Assembly: GCA_947069175.1 (NCBI GenBank)
Contig: CAMTDV010000007.1
Span: 53,210,083-53,274,082 of the forward strand
Direction: 5' to 3'
Origin: Scalesia atractyloides
Lineage: Eukaryota; Streptophyta; Magnoliopsida; Asterales; Asteraceae
Length of the DNA stretch: 64,000 bases
In this document: piece after piece, positions 45,861-57,327 of the stretch
Layout of the letters: every line of letters begins with the position of its first letter
Position numbering within the stretch: position 1 is the first letter of the stretch
Translations under genes and position numbers: made by a program
The notes under the pieces: generated by a model
Seen by the model: the letters and a program-made list of their open reading frames with translations, nothing else
Told to the model about the DNA's origin: nothing
Databases searched by the model: none

Positions 45861-46270
45861 CGCTGGGTGAGGCTCGAACCCGAGACCTCCCGTACGCGTG
45901 CACGCAGCTCTACCAACTGAGCTACGTGTCTAACCCGAAATATTTCTGTTTTTAATTATATTTATATACTGTTTTAATTTATTCAAAATTCATTTATTTT
46001 TTAAAAAGGATTTTAATTATCAAACCGGTGCCGTCAACAGGTCTCGAACCCGGGACCTGTGATTTAATGTTACACACAGTCCACCGCTGGACTGTGTGTC
46101 TAACTTGGTAAATATACAGATTTTTATTATACTTAACATCTAATTGCGAAAAGGATCCGGTTCGGTTAGAAAAAGAACATTTTAATTACAGAGAGTGTGT
46201 GTGTATCAAGGATCGAACTCGCGGCGTGTGATATATGTGTGCACACAGTCCACCGCTGGACTGTGTGTCT
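45861..46270 (-). other. Three tRNA-like modules in a 170-bp array (5' LTR copy)
   Basis: Modules A (45931-45861), B (46101-46028) and C (46270-46204), with the same boxes and spacing as in the 3' LTR. A has lost one base in its middle; A and B boxes are unchanged in all three. In this copy the modules lie in the LTR that drives the element. Confidence 0.65.
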
Positions 46271-47108
46271 AACCCGAGATAATATCCAAATTATAATAAA
46301 CTTATAATCAACCTAACTTCGTCTTCTTCGTTACCGAATTACAGCCTACGATTACTCTATTGTTTCTTGTTTAATTTGATTGACAAACATTCAAAAGACT
46401 AAAATGAAATGGCAGAGACGATTTTGGAAGTAGACATACCGGAGGAATGATTTATCTCAGAATTCCGGCAAGGCGTCGGCTCTGTTTTTGTGAACTTCGA
46501 CTGAGCGAACAAATTAACAGTTTTGATTAGCTAATTGTGGAATTGAAGTACTAAACAAGAGTTATCAGAAGGTTTGAATGACTATACCGTTTTACAGCGG
46601 AAGATAAGAATTTTCAGAAGTTTTCCGGCGAGAGTGAATTATCCGATATCGACGTCTGAAATTGATTCCGATTGAAGGGTTTGAGTTAGTAACAGCTTAA
46701 CAACTGATAGACAACGAAAGAATTTAGAGACTCACTGATTTGATGGAACACACGATTTTCCGGCGAAAGTCCGGCGAGTTCAGATAGCTTCTCCGACGAA
46801 CTGAAAATATTGCGGAAGTGAAATTTGAAGGTTTGCAGATGTGTTTGAGTCGCGAGAGGGGTCTATGATTGAAGTAATTCAGAAAATGAAAGTTTTCGGT
46901 TATTAAAACCGATCCACTCTTGAATTCAAGTCCATTCAAAGCTAAATTGATTGGAGGTGTCGGTGTAGCGGTTATAATCGGTAAACCGCGAACAATCAAA
47001 CGTTTTTGGACGTTTGGTGACCGATTTCGGTTACAGTTGGCGTAACCAGATTGATTTATGATTGACCATAAAATTTAATTGTTTTCTAGAATTTACAGAA
47101 AACATCAA

Positions 47109-47188
47109 GTGGCGGGAGTGGTTATATGTGTGTGTGATAAGTCTTTGAGCTTAAACCCGGCTGACCCGGGTTCGAGTCCCGGCAGCCT
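47109..47188 (+). other. tRNA-like module D, opposite strand (5' LTR copy)
   Basis: Same as 38949-39026 but with one extra G in the A-box region (TGGCGGGAGTGG). The perfect B box and the atttttcttttt terminator-like run are kept. It lies within 270 bases of the outer LTR end. Confidence 0.65.
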
Positions 47189-47590
47189 ATTTTTCTTTTT
47201 ATTTATTTTATTTTTACTTTTTATCAATTATAACTTTTATATTCTAGTTTGTTTATTAATTATGCATCATTAAAAATTAAAATGGACATAAATACGCAAC
47301 GAAACATTTATAACTTGGTAGTCGATTACAAACGAAGCGGTTTTGGAAAACCCATTTTTGACAAATGTTACATGAATCACCCTATTCTCATATTTGTTTT
47401 CATATCAATTTCAGTTTTCATTATTTTAGTTAATGAATCCAACCAAAAATCCAGTTTAATTATGTTCTAGAATAAATAATCAAACAAAACATATAATTCT
47501 GATCAAATGCTCTTCGTGGATACAATACCCTACTTACTCTAGCTATCTATTTTAATTAGGTTTTTATTGAACTTTCGACATCAATCAAAA

Positions 47591-49020
47591 TGGCGTCGTT
47601 GTTGGGGAGCTAATGTGCTCGGTATTCTAGGTTTTGTATGTTATTTTTTAGAAAATTAAATATATATATATATATATATATAAAATTAGTTTTTGTCTCA
47701 TATCCACTATTTGCTTTTACCTTGGTTATTCTAGTTTTGTTTGTGTAGATACTAGAATCTCAAATTGGGAGACGTTCCAATGGAAAGAGCTTGTTCGTCA
47801 TGCCTAGGTTATGGAGTTTTGTTTCACACGCGTGATGGGTATTAAGAGTAGCGATTGCGTGAGAACTCACAAAGGATATTATAAGGACGATATCTTTATC
47901 CAACCAGTTTACTCGTTCGACCTTCCTTTAATTCACCTTCACAAGATTATCAAGATTATTATCAAGAAGATTTGGGTTACTACAATGAGCAAGAGTATGA
48001 ATTCAGTATTTTTGAATATTCTTAGCCAACCTATGAAGACCATCAGCCAACATATAATGAACAAGGAGAATCAAGAAATCATAGATTTCTTGAAGGAGAA
48101 GTAGAAAGACAATAAGGAGCAGGACAAGGCTTTAAATGCATTATCTGCTCAAGTGAGCCAATTAGCAGCTAAAATTTCATAATTTATGGTTGTAGAGGTC
48201 AGTACCATACCGACAGTTCCCTTATATATTGAAGGGCATGGATGGAAGAGGTTGTTGTTAGTGATAAAGATGTTTCAAGTCTTCTTGAACCTTAAACTGC
48301 TTGTTTAAACCCAACCGAAGACTTACACCTCTTGAAGATCTAGAGTTAAGGTGACCCACGTTTCTCATGAATCTCCTCTCGTATTTATTATTCAAGAAAC
48401 AAATTTGGGAAACACAATCAGACATAGTATGGTAGAAGATGTTAATTTAGCACTAACCGGGAGGCAATCGGTGATTTTTGTGTATGTTGGATTTTAATTT
48501 GTTTTATTTTAAATTTTTTGTTACTTTTAGTTTTAATGAAAGTTGTGGATGTGTTTTCCCTATAAACCCCCATGAGACTTCACTCGTCTATTTGGTTGTA
48601 CCAAGTGGTTTTAAAGGCTTGTTTCATATTCTAAATGCAACCATGTTTCCAATGAAAATAAATTTAGGATTTTTATTTGTGATATTTTTAAAATTACTTA
48701 TTTACGTTGGGACAATGCAATATTTTAAGTTGGGGATGGTGGTTTATATATTTGGTTCGAGTGGTCCGAAGTCAACTTAATGGAAAATTGCAAAATTAAG
48801 ATAAAAAAAACTTGTGTGTTAATTGCAAGATGAGAAGCTTGCTTCTACATGATTTTTAATGAGTTTTGCAGGTTGTGGATAAAGACTTTGAAGATCAACA
48901 CCACATTTGAGTATCTTTCCACGATGACTAGCCAGGTGAACTCATTCCCTTATATGAATTTTGCTTATAATAATTAGCTTTCTCTATTTGTATGCTAGTT
49001 TAGTTAGACCATGTAATTAT
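47591..49020 (+). mobile_element. Athila-like Ty3/gypsy remnant
   Basis: At 47591-47608 tggcgtcgttgttggggagc is a mutated form of the Athila-type primer-binding region (tggcgccgttgccgggga). Further on are broken gag-like pieces, e.g. QDYYQEDLGYYNEQEYEF near 47960-48010 and ALNALSAQVSQLAAKIS near 48130, and gggaggcaatc plus taagttggggatgg phrases usual in the 3' part of such elements. No pol. A (TA)n tract lies at 47660-47681. The 5' LTR would be expected in 47373-47590 but its start is not visible. Confidence 0.5.
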
Positions 49021-49330
49021 TTTTGCATTTAGTTGGTAATGCTAAATTTCCTTGGATATAAGAGTAACATGGATAGATTATGATATGCAGATAGGCCTGA
49101 CCTTAAACTTATGAACACCAATATAGTGGGCCATAACTTAATAAATGTGTATGTGTTTAGTATACCATCTTGATGTTTATGGTTAAAACAAACCTTGAGA
49201 AAAGAGGCTGATAATTGTTCTTTTAGCACACGCTATATTTTTATTCAAAGGGAGAAAAGTCACGATCTTCATATTCAAAGCCAACTTAATAAATGGAAAG
49301 TTAATAACTATTTTGTCATATGTGGATTTA

Positions 49331-49708
49331 TAATAAAATAAATAAATTAAATATGACAAGCCTACGATTTGGAAAATGAAGTTTATAAACATTAAATATA
49401 ATTAATGATTAAAAAGGTAATTTAAGGATTTGTTTTCTTTAGATTTGAACTAGTTTAGTTGTTAACCTTAATGTCTTTTGTTTGTCGAAATTGAATGTAG
49501 GAGGAAAAAAATGTTAAATCAAAAGCTAAAGTCCAAAAAAATAAATAACGAGTCATGCAAGTTGGAAGAATGAAATCATGATTTAAAGAAATCGTGGACA
49601 TATCATATCACATCATTTAAATGGGCCTTAATCAAGCTTATAATGGGCTAGCAATTGATAAACAAACATGATAGGTCAAGACTTACTTGGGCTCTTATGA
49701 GTAACTAG
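49331..49708. repeat. Dispersed repeat R1, copy B, left part
   Basis: Homologous to the first part of 28761-29744. Ends at the inserted gag-protease element (49709). Confidence 0.7.
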
Positions 49709-50294
49709 TGTCACGTTCCGCACAAATGCAGCCAAAAAACTCTACATTCTAGAATTTTCCGGGGCCATCTACACGCATCAAGAGCCGCCCGGAAGACTCC
49801 GGAACAGCCCAGATTTTTCCAGCAACACAATGACACTAGAAAGACCATGAACCAGCCAAGAAAGGCCTAGAAATTGCTGTAAATGGCTGGTTACTTCAGC
49901 CATAAAAATCTGCCCAAGAACATTCTAGAATTCAGCATAATATCATGATAATTTGTAACAAATATCTTAGATGTGTTAGACTTGATATTTTGTAAGGAGT
50001 GTTCTAGATTTAGAACACTCTAGATAGGCACCAATGTAGTATAAATATGGATCATGGGAGCTCATTTGAGGCATCCCTAGCAACTTGTAAACTTCATACT
50101 CTTGTAAACTCTCTTCATCTAATACAAAGCTTTTACCTTGTATACTTGTGTTCAAGTACTACAAACAATACTCTTGCGATCCAACTTTTCCTTTTGCATC
50201 TTTCATAATCAAAACCCAATGACACTAAGTCGGCAAGGTTTACTTAGACCGTGTTCTAAGGCCGCACGAGAGTTGAAGAAGTAACTCCGTGACA
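49709..50294 (+). repeat. 5' LTR of the gag-protease element
   Basis: 586 bp, TGTCACG...CGTGACA: a 7-bp perfect terminal inverted repeat. TATA-like tagtataaatatgg near 50036-50050. Confidence 0.85.
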
Positions 50295-50296
50295 AG

Positions 50297-50310
50297 TGGT
50301 ATCAGAGCAA
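50297..50310 (+). other. Primer-binding site, initiator tRNA-Met
   Basis: tggtatcagagcaa, two bases after the LTR end. Confidence 0.85.
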
Positions 50311-50328
50311 CGTTTCGATCCATCCAAG

Positions 50329-51455
50329 ATGGCTGAAGATAAGACTCAACTTACAACCATGGCTACTGGAGAAGAGACTCGTGGGCGCGATGAAACTAGC
50401 AAAGGTGGAAGAAAGAATCGAGACATGTCCAAGGACTTGGTCGCAAGCTTAGACAAACGCGTGGAAGACATGGAGACATCGATAGCTGAATTCAAGACGC
50501 ACGTTGAAGAATTCAAGGCTGAAGTCGACATCTTCCAAACAAACACTAAGTAGGTGGCGAGCTCGGCGAGTTAAGAGACGACATCAAACTTGCTATGCAG
50601 GTCATGCAAGCTGAACTAAAAAGAATGTTTATGAAGGAGCTGGGGCAACTACAAAGCAATTTAGAGAGCAAGTTTGCTTTAAAATTCAATAAGTTGCAAA
50701 TGGAGCTAAACATTTGCAAACAAGCACTAGCAAACCGAGGCGACTCCATCATTTCTTCAAAGTCTGAAGTCCCAAAGCCATCTCCGTTCGTTGGAAAGAC
50801 GGGAGGCACGAGCCGTTGACGACTTCATTTGGGAGATTGAGCAGTACTTTGAAGCTATAGACATCATTGACGATGGCAAGAAAATCAAGACGGTGACTTT
50901 ATACTTAAAGGAAACCGCGACTCTATGGTGGAGACGGAAGCACATGGAGATCGAAAAAGGTATGTGCACCATCAACACGTGGGCTGATTTTGTAAAAGAA
51001 ATCAAAAAGCAGTTTTATCCGGAAAATGCCAAACACGATGCAAAGATTCGGCTACGAAACCTTAGGCAAAAGGGTAGCATCAAAGATTATATCAACGAAT
51101 TCACTACCCTTGTGCTTGAGATTATGGACTTGTCGCCCAAGGATGCTCTCATTTACTTTATCGATGGCTTGCAACAATGGGCCAAAACTGAACTTGAACG
51201 ATGAAATGTTCAAAACTTATCATCGGCAATCTCTGTTGCTGAAAACTTACACGACCGAAATGAAAATCGTTCGATAAAATCAGCAATAACAAAGACTGGC
51301 GATGCAAAAGGTGGGGGAGCAAACCCACCAACCAAAATCAATTCCGGAAGAATGATGACCGGGCGTTAACATTATATAACAAAGGAAAAGTCGTAAACCA
51401 AGGCTGCTTCATTTGCGATGGGCCTCATAATGCTCGAGACTGCCCAAAGAAATCC
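50329..51455 (+). pseudogene. Gag of the non-autonomous element
   Basis: Starts MAEDKTQL at 50329. A coiled-coil N-terminal part (DLVASLDKRVEDMETSIAEF) runs to a stop at 50551. A second segment (50595-50790) has MQAELKRMFMKELGQLQ. The capsid is at 50791-51204: REARAVDDFIWEIEQYFEA, ATLWWRRKHMEIEKG, ADFVKEIKKQFYPENAKHDA and KGSIKDYINEFTTLVLEI, the retrotransposon gag fold of Ty3/gypsy. A knuckle GCFICDGPHNARDCPKK is at about 51402-51452. Stops at 50551 and 51202 and frame changes near 50560, 50795 and 51260 break it. Confidence 0.8.
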
Positions 51456-51523
51456 AGATTAACGACCCTTATAAGGACCGATGATGATGAATCTAGCCAA
51501 CCAAAGAGGTTCGCCTAGGCGCA

Positions 51524-52255
51524 ATGCAACTGCAAGTTTTAAATGATATGGCCGAGATGGACGGAAAACCATTGGCGATGGCAAAACATGCTAACCCGAC
51601 AATAGTCGTGGGCAATACAAAGGGAAAAGGTCTTTGCTTTATCAATCTAGAGATTAAAGGAGAAACCTTAGAAGCATTGGTCGATACCGGTGCTAGCCAC
51701 AACTTCATGACAACAAACAAGGCAAGAAGACTCGACTTAAGAATCACAACCAAAGAAGGCTGGATTAAAGCCGCTAACGGAGATCCTATACCGATCGAAG
51801 GTGTTGCTTGGGGCGTAAAAGCCAAAATCAGGACATGGGCAGGCAAGTTACACTTCTCGATTGTTCCAATCGAAGACTACAATATAGTGCTTGGGATGGA
51901 TTTCTTTCGAGAACAAAAGGCCATGCCAGCACCATTCATGAACACACTCTACATCATCAAAAGTGATGAAGTACACACTGCACCCTTGAAGTCCAAGAAC
52001 CGAGGCAAAATATTATCCACAATACAACTCATGAAGACTCATGAGGCATTCGGGCATCGCAATGAGGACATTGAGAATTTAGGTGGGGGAGGATGTTACG
52101 GCCCGCACAAATGCAGCCCAAAAACTCTGCATTTTAGAACCCTCCGGGGCCATCTACACGCATCAAGAGCCGCCCGGAAGACTCCGGAACAACCCAGATT
52201 TTTCCAGCAACAGAATGACACTAGAAAGACCATGAACCAGCCAAGAAAGGCCTAG
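51524..52255 (+). pseudogene. Aspartic protease ORF that runs into the 3' LTR
   Basis: Retropepsin: TKGKGLCFINLEIKGETLEA precedes the catalytic ALVDTGASHNFM (residues 70-81), then flap-like WIKAANGDPIPIEG and the second-half motif YNIVLGMDFF. The frame is open for 243 codons and continues through the polypurine tract and about 160 bases of the LTR before a stop. In full elements the RT would follow after IVLGMDFFREQ; here the tail stays non-RT and ends at the LTR. The gag frame lies just upstream with a shift between. Confidence 0.8.
52081..52093 (+). other. Polypurine tract of the gag-protease element
   Basis: aggtgggggagga directly before the LTR start tgttacgg. Confidence 0.8.
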
Positions 52256-52668
52256 AAATTGCTGGTTACTTCAGCCATAAAAATATGCCCAAGAACATTC
52301 TAGAATTCAGCATAATATCATGATATTTTGTAACAAATATCTTAGATATTTAGACTTGATATTTTGTAAGGAGTGTTCTAGATTTAGAACACTCTAGATA
52401 GGCACCAATGTAGTATAAATATGGATCATGGGAGCTCATTTGAGGCATCCCTAGCAACTTGTAGACTTCATACTCTTGTAAACTCTCTTCATCTAATACA
52501 AAGCTTTTACCTTGTATACTTGTGTTCAAGTACTACAAGCAATACTCTTGCGATCCAACGTTCCCTTTTGCATCTCTCATAACCAAAACCCAACGAGACT
52601 AAGTCGGCAAGGCTTACTTAGACCATGTTCTAAGGCCGCACGAGAGTTGAAGAAGTAACTCCGTGATA
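52094..52668 (+). repeat. 3' LTR of the gag-protease element
   Basis: 575 bp; differs from the 5' LTR by a 9-bp deletion near 52260 and scattered changes. The end reads cgtgata instead of cgtgaca. Confidence 0.85.
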
Positions 52669-53012
52669 CTAGGGTGGAGTTTGAGCCTACAAAAGAAAAG
52701 AAATAAAAGAAGCGAATTCTAGTCGGCAATTTTGGAAGTGGGACACATGACATGGAACAGAATGCGACAACCTTTGGCTGCTTGGCATGCAAATAGAGAC
52801 TAGACTTATGGATTTTGGAGTTCCCAGTTGTAATTAAGATGATAACAACGAAAAGTTTTATTATCTGTTTTATAGAAGAATTGGGTAGTGACAGTATCTA
52901 ATTTCTTTATTTTTATTATATTGGCCAATTTATTTTGTGATCTTCTCTGAGTGTAAGGTTTGTGTATGTGACTTTTAATTATAGTTTTTACCAAAGTTTT
53001 TGAGATCAAATT
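52669..53012. repeat. Dispersed repeat R1, copy B, right part
   Basis: Homologous to the last third of 28761-29744 (ggcaattttggaag, ttgtgatcttctctga, ttttgagat). Ends at the sirevirus LTR. Confidence 0.7.
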
Positions 53013-53702
53013 TGTTAAACTTGTTGGACCTATAAAAGAACAAATGCTATCCAAAAGGCAAAGCATGATCCACTGATTAAAAAATAAGCAAAAGTTTGAA
53101 CCAGTATCTCCCCGAAGATAGTGAATCTTGAACACTATACAGAACATTTGTTCAAGAGCATGACTAACATCTGATGAAGACGTGGAACCACTGTTCAAGA
53201 GTACCAACATCTGTTGAAGGACAACATTTGTTGAAGACCAAAGATCTGATCAAGCCAAAGGTCTGATGAAGAAGATCAAACATTTGTTAGGCCAAACAGA
53301 TGTTTGGACAACTAAAACAAACGATAGCTTAGACAGTTTTTTCTCAATGTAACGGTATGTATCTCATCAATGTTTAGTATACCCTAAGAACAGATGATAA
53401 GATTTGCTCATATGTTTGCAAACATTTGAAAATCTTTTCTGTTAGGAATGTGAATTGTCAATATCAGGGTGACGTCAACCAATCACTGAATAGAGCTTTC
53501 GTACATATATATATAGATCACACCTATTAGTGATTTGTTTGTGTGACCAGTTGAGGGGGAGTCTATGGAGTCAACTGAATTGGTAAAACATTAGAATCTT
53601 TGATGATTAATGGAAAACAATCATTGATAATGACTTCCACTTAGTAAAAGTTATTGTGATAACCAATACTTGTTTGCAAACAAAGTAACTCAGATTCTAA
53701 CA
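53013..53702 (+). mobile_element. 5' LTR of a Ty1/copia sirevirus relic
   Basis: Starts near tgttaaac (53013; tgttggacc at 53022 is the alternative) and ends gattctaaca at 53702, three bases before the primer-binding site. It contains gttgagggggagtc and repeated acatctgttgaag words common in these LTRs. A TATA-like tatatatatagatc lies near 53507-53520. No matching 3' LTR was found before 61 kb. Confidence 0.65.
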
Positions 53703-53704
53703 AT

Positions 53705-53716
53705 TGGTATCAGAGC
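53705..53716 (+). other. Primer-binding site, initiator tRNA-Met
   Basis: tggtatcagagc two bases after the LTR end; confirms plus orientation. Confidence 0.8.
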
Positions 53717-53867
53717 TTGGTCACGTTTAAATTGATTTCACAATCAGTTCCAACACAAAAAGATCAGCTCATCAAAGATCCAATTTCAGTTTGTAGCTCA
53801 GGGTTGTTTGGTGAAGACCTGATAAAGTGTCTCTCACAGACTCTTTTTTTTAAACAACTTGAGAAAA

Positions 53868-56010
53868 TGGCACAAATGATCCCCATAACACAGGCTTCAG
53901 CAATAAACCACCTATACTTGTCATATCTGAATATAATATCTGGCGACGCAAGAGGGAAACTTATGTTATCTAACAAAATAAAGGGTGTTTGGAGATTTGT
54001 GGTGTTTGGACCACATGTCCCAATGGTACCAAATACCAAAAAAACCACATGTATTTGAGCCAAGGAAGCCTTGAAACTACTCAGAGCAAGATTATCAAAA
54101 ATTCAAGCTAGATGCGAAGGCCTTTAGCATTGTGGCTATGCACTGCCGAATGATATCTATGTCGGCCTGTTACATTGTAATAGTGCTAAACAGTTGTGGG
54201 ATGCATTGAAAGTAAAGTTTGGTGGTACAGAGGAGGTTCTCAAGAACACTCAGGAATCTTGAACCAAAAATACGAGACTTTCACACATGTTAAGGGAGAA
54301 ACCCTTACACAGCAATATTAAAGGTTTTCAAGTTTAATCAGTGAGCTAAAGTTGGTGAACAAAAAAAAATCACTTTAAGTAACGATTCTGAGGTCTTTAC
54401 CTGAGAAATGGGATACAATAGTCCATAGTGATGAGAACAAATCTAGACTTCAAAGATATGACACTGACCCAACTTCATGGAAAGCTCTTGACTTTCGAAA
54501 GAGAGCTTATCGAGAAAAAAAGCTCCAAGAAATTGGAAATGTGTCTGTTGAATATGTATTCGGTAACATGACACTTCTGGCTCAGGAAAGTTCATCAGCA
54601 GGAATGATAAATGACCAGAGTTATGATCACTTTGTTGGCATATCAACAGGAATCAATTCTGGTCAACATTCCTCAAACTATGCTTTTACTGCTAGTGTGA
54701 TAGTCATAATCTAGACAATCTGTCATTTGTTTTTGATGATCTTAAATACATTGACCCCATTGATCTTGAGCAAATGGATATTCTGCACCAGGTAGCTCTA
54801 CTAAGTGTAAGGTAAACAATTTTAGAAGAAAATTTGGTAGAAATTATCCAGGACTTGGGTTGGGTTGGACAAAACTAAGATAAAGTCTTTTAAATGTAAC
54901 TAGCTATGTCATTTTGCTAGGGAATGCAGGAGTCAAAACTCTGCACTTGTTATTATCTATCCAAATAAAATACCTAATGCTAAAAATCAGACACACTTTG
55001 ATCAAAATACCCAAAATACCCCCACATCAAATATTCAAAACACAACCCATTTTGCAAGTCTTGCACCTGTGCAATATATTCAAGCACCAATTCCTCAAGT
55101 TCAGTATGTCCAAATGCCCATATCATATGTTCCAGCACCACAAACCGCTAATGCTCCAGCAGTAGTTTAGCCAAAAATACCACTAAACTCATCAACGCTA
55201 ATCATCTGAAGGTTGCTGTCTCCAAGGTATCACCTCAAGTTCTTAAAAGAGTTGTGTTTAGACAAATGCATCATAGCAATTGCTAACATCAAGGAGGTGA
55301 ATGAAAACCTCCATGAAAAGGTCTAAGTTAATGAAATTATCTAAAAAAACTAAAAGGTGATTTAAAAATAGCCTAACTGAAAAGGATCAAGAGATCAGTA
55401 TCTTAAAACATGAAGCATCCATAATCAGAGACTAGCTCCAGTCAACAATAGAAAAATATCAAAACTGCAAAAGGAAGTTGGAATCTACCCAATACACTTT
55501 GAAAAATTGGTACAGTCTTGCTCTGATTCTGAAAAGATGCTAGAAAAACATATAAAAAGAAATGAGTAGTTTGTTGCAGGTCTTGCTAAAATTGACCAAA
55601 ATACCAACACTTCCAATTGCTCTTAATTGGTTGAAGAAATTCAACCAAGTCAACTGGACAAGAAATCAAGATTACTGAAACAAGTGACAAGAATACTACT
55701 CTTTAAAAGCCACAAAGTTCCATTCAGTCTAAAAAACCAAAATATGTCTTCAACCCACTTGGTCAGATTAATGTGATGATCTTGAAAATTTTAAACCAAT
55801 TGATTTTGAAAACCCTGGTGGTCTTAAGCCACATAAGATAAAACATGTTCCTATTACCAATACTCAAACAAAGGTTAAACCATCTGGTTCTAACAAAAGA
55901 GACAAGGGTAAAATGAAAGACAAGATTCCAGATATGTTGTGCATTTTTTGTGGTAAAACAAATCATTGGGTAAAAGATTGTTTCAAGTTAAAAGCCTTTA
56001 CATGAATCAA
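53868..56010 (+). pseudogene. Sirevirus (Ty1/copia) gag remnant
   Basis: Starts MAQMIPITQAS at 53868. Recognisable copia-gag pieces in changing frames: VWRFVVFGPHVPMVP, LPNDIYVGLLHCNSAKQLWD, KVKFGGTEEVLKNTQES, DFKDMTLTQLHGKLLTFERE (54440-54500), and a first knuckle-like CHFAREC near 54915. Then comes a Gln/Pro/Asn-rich stretch (QAPIPQVQYVQMPISYVPAP), a charged coiled region and a second knuckle CIFCGKTNHWVKDC (55936-55978). At least eight stops or shifts. No protease, integrase, RT or RNase H motif follows; 56011-57327 holds only broken non-pol sequence. Confidence 0.75.
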
Positions 56011-57327
56011 AGTAACAGCATTTGTGAATCTACTCTTGGGTGCACCATCTGTGGTAAAACAAATCACCTAACTCAACAGTGCTAATTTCTTAGATCACAC
56101 ACTGGTACCAAAAATAGGTCAAAAAGGAATATGAGTCTCAAAAGGGAAGATGGGCCTGAAAATAGGAATATCCCAATCTCTTCCCAAAAGAGTTGAGTCA
56201 AACCAACATCCTGCACAGAGGTCAGGTTAAACCTATGTTGCACCTCAGAATCAACTACCCAGGGGCTATGGTTAACCACCCGTCAAGTACCTTATAGGTA
56301 TAGGAATACCGAACTTGTACCACAACCTCAAAAGCAAAGGGTAAACATGCATCCTCATGGGTATCAACATCTTGTTGGGAATGGTAACTTCCTATTGACC
56401 CAAGTTTGCAGGCACTCATAGAGGGTCAAAAAAATTTGTTAGAGATTGTACAAAAACTCCTTCTGACCAAAGATCAATCCCAAAAAGTCATTGTAGTGGT
56501 TGATAACACCAAATCCAAGGCAGATAATGATTTGGATCATCTGCAAGTTTGACCCATTCACCACCATCTGCAGGGAACCACTGGTAAATTGAAAATACTA
56601 TCAAGGGTTACCTATGCATCTATCTTCTATCCCAATAATAGAAAGAAAACTGTTTTGAAAACCCAAATTATTTCTATCTTTAATTTACCTTATGTCTTGA
56701 TAATCAGAAAAAACCAAAAAATTGTGTAAAAAATCAAGAAAAGATTGACAAAATCGTTAAAAACAAAAACTCTGTCCAAAAGGGTTAGACAACTTTTTAG
56801 GAGATTCAAAAGTCTATTCAAGTGTGATAACCACTATTTAAGACAAAAGAACCACTGCTTTTAAAACCACTGTTTGACTTTTAAAGGTCAAACAAAGCTA
56901 TTGTTTCCAATCAAAACTCTGTTTAACCCAATAAAGGTTCCAAACAGAGAATTTTCAAAACTCTATCGACCAAGAGTCAAACAAATGTTTCAAAACACTG
57001 ATCATCTTGTTCAAAGGTCTATTGAGCATAATATAGGTTTCATACAAATATTTTGAAAACAGATCTTTGGTATCTTCATTAGAGGGTTTCTTCTGTAGGT
57101 ACCATATTCTGAATAGTGGTTTGCTATGACGAATAGCAACTGACCACGTGGACTAAAAGGTAACTATTGTCCACACTGGCATCCCTATTTCATTAACCCT
57201 ATAAGAAACAAAGTTTACTTCTATCCTTTATTATTGAAAATTTTCAAAAGAGAAAAACTCTAAATTTGCTTCCTTCAAACTCTGCTTTCAATCAAAATAA
57301 TTTCTCAAAAGATTTGAACATTTGTTT
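56011..57327 (+). other. Broken sequence where pol should be
   Basis: No integrase, RT or RNase H motif in any frame that I can see. Some repeated phrases (aaaaaccactg-tttgac) and stop-rich frames. It joins gag directly to the envelope-like region. Confidence 0.5.

Larger units (their letters stand above)
36057..47372 (-). mobile_element. Tekay-type Ty3/gypsy chromovirus with tandem remnant, minus orientation
   Basis: Order on the minus strand: 5' LTR (47372-44728), initiator-Met primer-binding site, leader, gag, protease, RT, RNase H, integrase with chromodomain-like end, polypurine tract, 3' LTR (39210-36565), then a second primer-binding site and 500 bp of leader ending at 36057. The second leader shows that a further copy once followed in tandem, sharing this LTR, and was deleted. 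The LTRs are very alike, differing by scattered substitutions and small indels, so the insertion is fairly young; yet three frameshifts and one stop break the polyprotein. No target duplication is found (aagga on the left, tgaat on the right), as expected after such a rearrangement. Confidence 0.9.
44728..47372 (-). mobile_element. 5' LTR of the Tekay-type element
   Basis: 2,645 bp, TG...CA ends (plus strand tgtcacacccc to aaatgttaca). It matches the 3' LTR closely, with scattered differences and small indels, e.g. a few extra bases near 45835 and 46760. No protein gene. Confidence 0.92.
49709..52668 (+). mobile_element. Non-autonomous LTR retrotransposon with gag and protease only
   Basis: Complete small element: LTRs 49709-50294 and 52094-52668, primer-binding site, gag, CCHC knuckle, protease, polypurine tract. 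ctag stands on both sides (49705-49708 and 52669-52672; five bases, actag, if the damaged right end is read one base earlier), and R1 continues across it. Only 1.8 kb lies between the LTRs and there is no trace of RT, RNase H or integrase, so it must depend on another element's enzymes. Gag is interrupted by stops and frame changes. Confidence 0.85.

Noticed and set aside
47373..47377. Target duplication for the Tekay-type element
   Set aside because: Left flank aagga and right flank tgaat do not match; the left edge is a rearrangement breakpoint, not an LTR end.
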